Source: Gammaproteobacteria bacterium
GTDB taxonomy: Bacteria; Gemmatimonadota; Gemmatimonadetes; Longimicrobiales; Gaopeijiaceae
Reading direction: 5' to 3'
DNA length: 33,162 nt
NCBI GenBank assembly: GCA_028821195.1
Contig: JAPPHB010000051.1
Coordinates: 1-33,162, forward strand
Under the pieces are notes generated by a model. It was not told the DNA's origin and did not search any database. It saw only the letters and a program-made list of their open reading frames with translations. A program made the position numbers and the translations under genes. How positions within the stretch are numbered: position 1 is the first letter of the stretch; the number at the start of each line of letters is the position of its first letter. This document shows, piece after piece, positions 28,111 through 33,162 of the stretch.

Positions 28111-28596
28111 TCACTCATCGGAGACCATGATCCGCAGCGCCCGGCGAACCCGGCCCTGTTCCGGCCCCGTCGTCACCTTGCTGAACCAGTAGTGCGCCTC
28201 TTCCGGTTCCATCGAGGCGACGGCCCGCGCGACCTCTTCGATGCGGCGGTGCTTGCGGAGGGGCTTTAGGGCGGCGAAGAGCAGGCCCAGGCGCACCGCG
28301 TCCTCCTCGGCAATCCTGAACGGCGCACGGCGCTTCGCGCCAAGATCGGTCGAGCGGTATCCCGCGCGCCGGATCGCGGCGAGCACCTGATCCAGGATGC
28401 CAGACAGCGGATCTCCCCAGACCCGGATCACCAACTCTCCGGCGGGGCCGGAATCCCCGCGAGTGGCGTCCAAGCGATAAAGCGCCACGCCGTATCCGAG
28501 TCCGTCGCGGGGAAGCACCCTGAGCTCGAAGGCCGAGGCAGCGCGTTTGCGGCGCGAGGAAGGCGGCGAAAGGCTAGCGGTGGCTGTCGAGGGCAT
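28111..28596 (-). CDS. Small conserved partner protein of DUF499/DUF1156 loci (DUF7680/DUF3780-like)
   Basis: 161 residues. A basic, Ser-rich N-terminus (SPPSSRRKRAAS) is followed by FELRVLPRDGLGYGVALYRL, ELVIRVWGDPLSGILDQVLA and a C-terminal helical part EEAHYWFSKVTTGPEQGR then RRALRIMVSDE. I recall the YYWFAK...RAQRALRIL ending from small proteins next to DUF499 ATPases (DUF7680, possibly DUF3780); this is memory, not a search. The start lies 10 bases after the DUF499 stop, and the stop is 18 bases before the ATG at 28092, so it is within the operon. It has no enzyme motif; a structural or specificity subunit is likely. Confidence 0.6.
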   Translation of the reverse strand: MPSTATASLSPPSSRRKRAASAFELRVLPRDGLGYGVALYRLDATRGDSGPAGELVIRVWGDPLSGILDQVLAAIRRAGYRSTDLGAKRRAPFRIAEEDAVRLGLLFAALKPLRKHRRIEEVARAVASMEPEEAHYWFSKVTTGPEQGRVRRALRIMVSDE

Positions 28597-28606
28597 TGGG
28601 CGTCAC

Positions 28607-31600
28607 CTATCCGAGTGCCGGTTCCGGGTCCGATGCCGACCGTTCCTCGGCCCGAATCTGGATGCGGCCCATGTCCAACTGCACCATGACATCCCGGAGC
28701 GTCTCGAAGGCCCGGGATCCGGGCGCGAGTCCCTCACGGTAGAAGGCGGTCAGCACTATTGTGACGCCCGCCTTGGTCGCTTCTCCGGCCTGTGCCTCGA
28801 GGGTGGACCGAAGGCGCTTGTAGCGGTCCCAGAGTCCACGGTAGCGGACTTTCACCTCGCCGTCGGCGCTCCGCTCGCCGAACTCGGCAACCAGTTGCAG
28901 ATCCACCCGGTACTCTCCCTTGGGGAACTGGGGGACCGCCATGCCGAGAGCGCGCATGTCGGACAGGTCCTCGCAGGTGATCGCGAGGGTGCCGATGAAC
29001 TCCCGTTTCGCGTCTTGGAATGCATCGGCAATGCGCTGAAAGGCCCTCCCTGGCGCAGCGTTCACGGTGACGACGAGACGCTCGGGATCAGGGGCATCGC
29101 ATGTACACTCCGCATGTCCGCACAGGGGGCACTCCTCGGCACATTCGCACTCCGCCCGTCCGCATCTTTCACATTTCGGCTGCGGCGGAAACACCTTCGC
29201 GGCTTCCTCCGGCGTGTAGAGCATCGCATCGGCGGAGATCTCGACGAACGGCGGCGAATCCTTGCCGTGGGGGCGGTCCCGCTTCGGGTCGTAGTAGACC
29301 CAGACCCCTTGGCTACAGCCGTTCCGGATCGTCTTCTTCAACTGGCCCGGGTCGAGGAGCATCTTGAGCCCGAGGCGCTTCGCGAACTCCCTTCTCAGGT
29401 CGTCCGTGGACATGACCCCCGCCCCGCTCGTCCAAGCCTTGGCCTTCACGAAGCGGGCGTTCATCGGGCTGTCGTCGCCAGTGAGGACCTTGTCCAGATC
29501 GCGCAGCACGCCCACCAGAATCCCGGTCTGGTCCCGGCTCACCTTGCCCTGCTCCTGAACCGGCATCCCATGGTACGCGAGGCCGTCGGACCGCTTCGGA
29601 GCATCGGCCGACGGATAGAAGAGGTGCCGGTAGGTCCGGGTGATCGCGACCCGGACATCCAACTCGGCGGCGGCACCCATCGCGCGCAGGTCCGTCCGCT
29701 GGTCCCGGCTGAACTGCGCCATGCGCCCCCGGTCCTTCACGATCCGTTCGATGGCGAGGTGCCGCTGGGCGAGCGCCACCATGCGCTCCGAAGCCGCCTT
29801 GTCGGCGACGAGGAACGCCACGTTGTTCTTGAAGGTGCGCGGCGTCTCCGTGGTCCCAGCGTGGGCGAAGAGCTTGCGGACGAGGTCGGGAGGCGGCGGC
29901 CTCGCACCGCCCGCCTCGACCGCGCACGCCTCGAAGTGCGGGACGCCCAGCTTCGGTGCCCCGGAATCATCGGGGAGTTCGGAGGCCTCCGCCGGAAAGT
30001 AGACCGGCTTGAAGGTGCCGGGACGCCACACCCGCTGGATGCGCCGGTCCACTTCCTCCTTGGCGCGCACCAACCCAACGAGCGAGAGTTCGTCCTGCAC
30101 GACCTTCTCAAGACTCGGTTCGGTCTTGAACAGGTACAGGCGGCCATCCCAGTGCAGGAACCAGAACGCCTCCCCCGGTGCTCCGCGCTCCTCGCCCCGC
30201 GCACGGGCAAGGGTCTGGCGCAACATTTCTGGATCGTCGCCGGGCTGGACGGTGGCGGCCAGCAGGTCCGGCCACTCGATCCCCGTGGCGATGCCCTGCG
30301 TGAGGCTGTGGACGAAGATCGACGTGGCCAGCCGGCGACCGTAGGGAGGCTTCCCCTCCGCCGCCCAGCGTTCGTCCAGTTTCTCCGCGTGGGCGGGATT
30401 GCCCGAACGGCCGCTGGCGATGTCGGCTTGGACCACGGCGCGGAACTCCGGCCGTCCGAGCCGCGACGTGAGATCGTTGAGAACCGCCTCGTCGCGCAGA
30501 TCGACATGGAACGGCGCGATGGTCCAAACGTCGGGGCTCCGCGACTCCCACAGCCCCCGAATCATTCGGGCCAGCAGCCGAAGCGCGCCGCGGGTCTTCT
30601 GGAACTGCGGGATCGTCGCCGTCTTCAGGGTCAGAACGGTGAAGAGGTCCGGATGGAACGGGTAGTTCTTCAACATCTCCTCATGGTGGTCCGCGCGGAG
30701 GAGACGTTCGGGGATGTCGACCCCGCGCTCGGCCAGCTCGGCGTAACATGCCCGGTACCCGGCGGCCGCCGCGGCGGCGGCCGAGTCGTCGAAGCGTTCG
30801 AAGAGCCGATGGCGCACGATGGGCGCGATTTCCGATTCGGAGGCGGGCGTGATGACCCGCTCCTGCCGCGCCGATACGTTCTTCACCTCCTCCAGTTCCG
30901 CCTGCAAGCGCACAGTCTCGGATCGGAATGCGTCGGACGAATCGGCCAGTGTCAGGACGAACGCGATGTTCGGACGGCTGGCCGCCAACTCGATCAGCGT
31001 CATGAGGAACGCGACGGTCTGCTCGGCAAGGTCGGTCTTCCCGTTCTTCGCGCGCACGGCCTTGGCCGCCCGCAGGTAGCGCGCGATTTCGTCGAACATG
31101 ATCAGTGTCGGCCGGTCTCCGACGGCGCGCTCAAGCGAGGCCGTGCCGGGCGCGATCCGTGCTTCGTCGGCCTTGCGGACTTGCTCGTAGGCGCGCTTGC
31201 CGCCTTCGGGACCACCGGCGCTCGCACCGGCCTGCCAAGCCAACTCGCCCCATAGGGTCCACGTGGTGACCCCGTCGTGCGCGATGCCCTCGGCGGGATC
31301 CAGATCCGACCCCACAACGCCGGCGACCGCCCATCGGTCGGCGGGCAACCAGTCGGCATCGGAAACGATGCCTTCGCCCCCGGTGCCCCGCGCCGCGTTC
31401 TCTTCGGCGGCGTCCAGCGCCGCCTGCCCGCCGCCCGTGGCAAGGTGGTGCAACGCGATCAGGTTGTGGGTCTTGCCGCCGCCGAACGAAGTCTCCAAGC
31501 GGATGAACGGGCTGTTCCCCGGCTCCTTCCCGGAGAGGCGACCGAGAACCTCCCGCGCCAGCGTTCTCAGCCCATCGGTCGGAAAGGTATTGCGGAAGAA

Positions 31601-31735
31601 GTTGCCCGGATCCTGGTACGCAGCATCCGCCGTTCCGTCGATCACGTCGCGGAGCCGGGCGGCGAAGGTGTCTTCGGTCAGGTCGCCCGCCAGCACTTCG
31701 GGGCGCGGCGTGCAGGTCTCGAAGATGGGTTTCAT
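28607..31735 (-). CDS. DUF499 AAA-type ATPase of an anti-phage system
   Basis: 1042 residues from the ATG at 31735, where the conserved sequence begins (MKPIFETCTPRPEVLAGDLT); an earlier in-frame ATG at 31825 adds a non-conserved stretch. Walker A ETSFGGGKTHNL is at residues ~81-92 and Walker B LIMFDEIARYL at ~211-221; VLTLADSS is a likely sensor motif. Residues ~850-880 carry a Cys-rich zinc-binding segment (CERCGRAECECAEECPLCGH). DUF499 proteins are large ATPases annotated as anti-phage-associated, encoded with DUF1156 methylases and SNF2 helicases. It is the first gene of the minus-strand operon and is divergent from hicB. It probably acts as DNA-tracking or remodelling motor of the complex (inference). 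Confidence 0.88.
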   Translation of the reverse strand: MKPIFETCTPRPEVLAGDLTEDTFAARLRDVIDGTADAAYQDPGNFFRNTFPTDGLRTLAREVLGRLSGKEPGNSPFIRLETSFGGGKTHNLIALHHLATGGGQAALDAAEENAARGTGGEGIVSDADWLPADRWAVAGVVGSDLDPAEGIAHDGVTTWTLWGELAWQAGASAGGPEGGKRAYEQVRKADEARIAPGTASLERAVGDRPTLIMFDEIARYLRAAKAVRAKNGKTDLAEQTVAFLMTLIELAASRPNIAFVLTLADSSDAFRSETVRLQAELEEVKNVSARQERVITPASESEIAPIVRHRLFERFDDSAAAAAAAGYRACYAELAERGVDIPERLLRADHHEEMLKNYPFHPDLFTVLTLKTATIPQFQKTRGALRLLARMIRGLWESRSPDVWTIAPFHVDLRDEAVLNDLTSRLGRPEFRAVVQADIASGRSGNPAHAEKLDERWAAEGKPPYGRRLATSIFVHSLTQGIATGIEWPDLLAATVQPGDDPEMLRQTLARARGEERGAPGEAFWFLHWDGRLYLFKTEPSLEKVVQDELSLVGLVRAKEEVDRRIQRVWRPGTFKPVYFPAEASELPDDSGAPKLGVPHFEACAVEAGGARPPPPDLVRKLFAHAGTTETPRTFKNNVAFLVADKAASERMVALAQRHLAIERIVKDRGRMAQFSRDQRTDLRAMGAAAELDVRVAITRTYRHLFYPSADAPKRSDGLAYHGMPVQEQGKVSRDQTGILVGVLRDLDKVLTGDDSPMNARFVKAKAWTSGAGVMSTDDLRREFAKRLGLKMLLDPGQLKKTIRNGCSQGVWVYYDPKRDRPHGKDSPPFVEISADAMLYTPEEAAKVFPPQPKCERCGRAECECAEECPLCGHAECTCDAPDPERLVVTVNAAPGRAFQRIADAFQDAKREFIGTLAITCEDLSDMRALGMAVPQFPKGEYRVDLQLVAEFGERSADGEVKVRYRGLWDRYKRLRSTLEAQAGEATKAGVTIVLTAFYREGLAPGSRAFETLRDVMVQLDMGRIQIRAEERSASDPEPALG

Positions 31736-31941
31736 GGGGGCCTGCGCGGGGAGGCTGGGTGCAACAGTTGAAATCGGATCGGGTACGAACACTAGGAAGG
31801 CGGGGGCGCTGCGGGCAACGGGCAACCGCTCCGAGACGAGCCGTCACCTCTATTCGGGCGCTCTTCGAAGACCTCGCCCGGAACGGTGCGGATGGCGTTG
31901 ATGCCGAGCGCGTGCTAGCGTAGATGCATGGAGGAACTGCA

Positions 31942-32163
31942 ATGACCCGACGCTTGACCGCGATCGTTGAGCGCGAGGGTGAGGGCTACGTGGCGCTCTG
32001 CCCCGAGTTGGATGTTGCGAGCCAAGGTGAGACCGTGGCCGAGGCTCGCGACAATCTCGCCGAAGCCCTCGCCCTGTTCTTCGAGACCGCGCCGCCCGGC
32101 GAGGTCGACCGGCGCCTGCGAGGCGAAGTCTATGTGACCCAGATCGAGGTTGCGGTTGGCTAG
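31942..32163 (+). CDS. hicB: HicB-family antitoxin
   Basis: 73 residues from the ATG at 31942 (GGAGGA 6 bases upstream). RLTAIVEREGEGYVALCPEL, DVASQGETVAEARDNLAEAL and ALFFETAP form the compact HicB fold, an RNase H-like partial domain that neutralises HicA. Here it is the short form without a separate DNA-binding C-terminal domain. Its stop overlaps the start of the HicA gene. In this order (antitoxin first) it stands divergent to the DUF499 operon and inside the R2 border, where a toxin-antitoxin pair would stabilise the island. Confidence 0.85.
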   Translation: MTRRLTAIVEREGEGYVALCPELDVASQGETVAEARDNLAEALALFFETAPPGEVDRRLRGEVYVTQIEVAVG

Positions 32164-32383
32164 GCTTCGCGTCCTGTCCGGTCGCGAAGCCTGCCGCATC
32201 CTAGCGGCCAACGGTTTTGTCGAGGTCCGACGACGGGGCAGCCACATCGCGATGCAGAAAACGGACACCGACGGAACGCTCACCGTCCCGGTTCCGGATC
32301 ACCGAGAGCTGAGGATAGGCACGCTGATGTCGATCATCCGCCAGTCAGGTCTGCCCCGCTCGGAATTCGAGGTGGGTCGCTGA
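32156..32383 (+). CDS. hicA: HicA-family mRNA interferase toxin
   Basis: 75 residues. Starts at a TTG at 32156 (GAGG 6 bases upstream; another TTG lies at 32150), overlapping the hicB stop by 8 bases. RVLSGREACRILAANGFVEV then RRRGSHIAMQ carries the dsRBD-like HicA fold with the catalytic His in GSHIAM, followed by VPVPDHRELRIGTLMSIIRQ. HicA degrades mRNA when HicB is lost. All key residues are present, so the toxin is likely active. Repeat R2 begins about 125 bases after its stop. Confidence 0.85.
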   Translation: MARLRVLSGREACRILAANGFVEVRRRGSHIAMQKTDTDGTLTVPVPDHRELRIGTLMSIIRQSGLPRSEFEVGR

Positions 32384-32509
32384 CCACGGCCAGAGGGCGG
32401 TGGCCCGATTGGCCAACCCGCACGGTTGTCGGATCTTGCCCAGCGCGGCGCAAGAGAATCGCGGCGGGGGCGTTTCGACCAGTCACTGGCGGCGGTTTCC
32501 GGCAGTCTC

Positions 32510-32603
32510 GATCCCTCCCTGGAACGCCTTGGAACGCCTTGGACTGTAGGATCTCTCCGACCAGTTGACTGCCCCCCGAACGGTCCTCCACCGTTCGAGC
32601 ATG
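32510..32603 (+). repeat. Repeat R2 (right border repeat with hairpin)
   Basis: Second copy of repeat R: 84 of 94 bases match R1 without gaps. It contains two and a third copies of TGGAACGCCT and the hairpin CGAACGGT-CCTCC-ACCGTTCG, here a perfect 8-bp stem. It follows hicA and marks the right edge of the defence island. Confidence 0.75.
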
Positions 32604-33162
32604 AAGCTCGCGAAAGGACGCACCATGATCGCCCCCGTGCGGGGGAGCCGAGGGGGCGCTCCGGTCCTCCGACCTGACCGTGAACCCGTCTTCGGCGTAC
32701 GTCCGACGTTGCGTTATCCGAACCGCTCGCCAACCGGAATGAAACCATTTGCCGATGGAATCCGTAATATGCTGCCCCTCGGGTCACCGAAGCGTGACGG
32801 ACGGCCCGAGCGAACGCGCCGAAACACCGGAGGAGTCGCAAGTAGTCAGGTCGATCCACCCCAAGGCGGAACCGGTGCCCGTGTCCAGCGACATGGGCGC
32901 TGGCGAGATCGTTCGCCGCTCCGGCTTCCGGAGTGCATGGACGGCCCGGCATCGCCGGTCTCCTTCCCGCCGCCAGCCGCGCTTCGCGAGGTCCGTCTGA
33001 ACGGGTCCCCCGGATCGCTCGCGGAGGCGTCCCGACACCGCCGCGATGGCGGCGGTCGCCGTGTCCCGGACGCCGCTCCCAGAGGCGTGTCGGACGCGGC
33101 TTATGTAGGGCAGCCAGCCTACCCCCCGTGGCCACACTCCGTGTGTCTCCCGGAGGGGCTGG
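32604..33162. other. Gene-poor right end of window
   Basis: I see no coding region that I can support in these ~560 bases. The open frames present are fragmentary and share no recognisable motif. A short hairpin ACCGCCGC-GATG-GCGGCGGT lies near 33036-33057. Part of an unrelated gene may begin beyond the window. Confidence 0.4.

Noticed and set aside
28547..31255. A 902-codon plus-strand frame across the DUF499 gene
   Set aside because: Antisense shadow; the minus strand carries the Walker motifs and zinc cluster.

Overview
The window is 33 kb of GC-rich DNA from a Gram-negative-type bacterium: several lipoprotein and Tat signals, a periplasmic c-type cytochrome protein, an NHL propeller lipoprotein, a DUF1028 protein and long BIG2/M60 surface proteins. 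This gene mix resembles Gemmatimonadota of the kind found in marine or sponge metagenomes. The assignment is an inference from gene content; no phylogenetic marker is intact here (only debris of rplU/rpmA).

Layout. (1) 1-5.3 kb: a glyoxalase-like protein and a large M60-type metallopeptidase lipoprotein with six Ig-like (BIG2) repeats. (2) 5.4-9.2 kb: a scarred accessory zone bracketed by repeat L1 on the left and repeat R1 on the right. It holds a frameshifted hsdR fragment abutting an inverted integrase fragment, a frameshifted small secreted-protein remnant, an ankyrin/exported-protein pair, rplU-rpmA debris and a possible type I R-M tail. (3) 9.5-14.1 kb: a small mobilisable-element module (Replic_Relax protein, VirD4/TraG-like coupling protein, tyrosine integrase) with a hairpin-rich spacer that could be an oriT. 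(4) 14.4-21.0 kb: ordinary chromosomal-looking genes: an HTH regulator, an NHL lipoprotein, a DUF1028 protein, a RidA lipoprotein, a Tat-exported aldo/keto-reductase-like protein and a cytochrome c/copper-monooxygenase-like protein. A striking tandem hairpin array lies at 16.68-16.75 kb. (5) 21.0-32.6 kb: a defence island bracketed by repeat L2 on the left and repeat R2 on the right. It carries a four-gene minus-strand operon (DUF499 ATPase, small DUF7680/DUF3780-like protein, DUF1156 DNA methyltransferase, PLD-SNF2 helicase) and a divergent HicB-HicA toxin-antitoxin pair.

Most interesting signals. The DUF1156 methyltransferase has 27 AG dinucleotide units inside its coding sequence. Just upstream lies a second, diverged copy of its N-terminus with its own start and RBS, in a different frame that also runs through the repeat. 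Changing the repeat by one unit up or down would switch the methylase body between start 2, start 1 and no start, so the locus looks like a three-state phase-variable switch in an anti-phage system. Separately, the L and R repeats bracket two unrelated accessory cargoes in the same order and orientation, as if they were ends or hot-spot borders of an undescribed type of island. L has a stem whose base changes compensate between copies; R keeps a hairpin and a 10-bp tandem repeat.

All functional calls come from reading the protein sequences. No database search was possible. Family names such as DUF7680 and the helicase-methylase-ATPase (Hma-type) label are recalled and should be treated as such.
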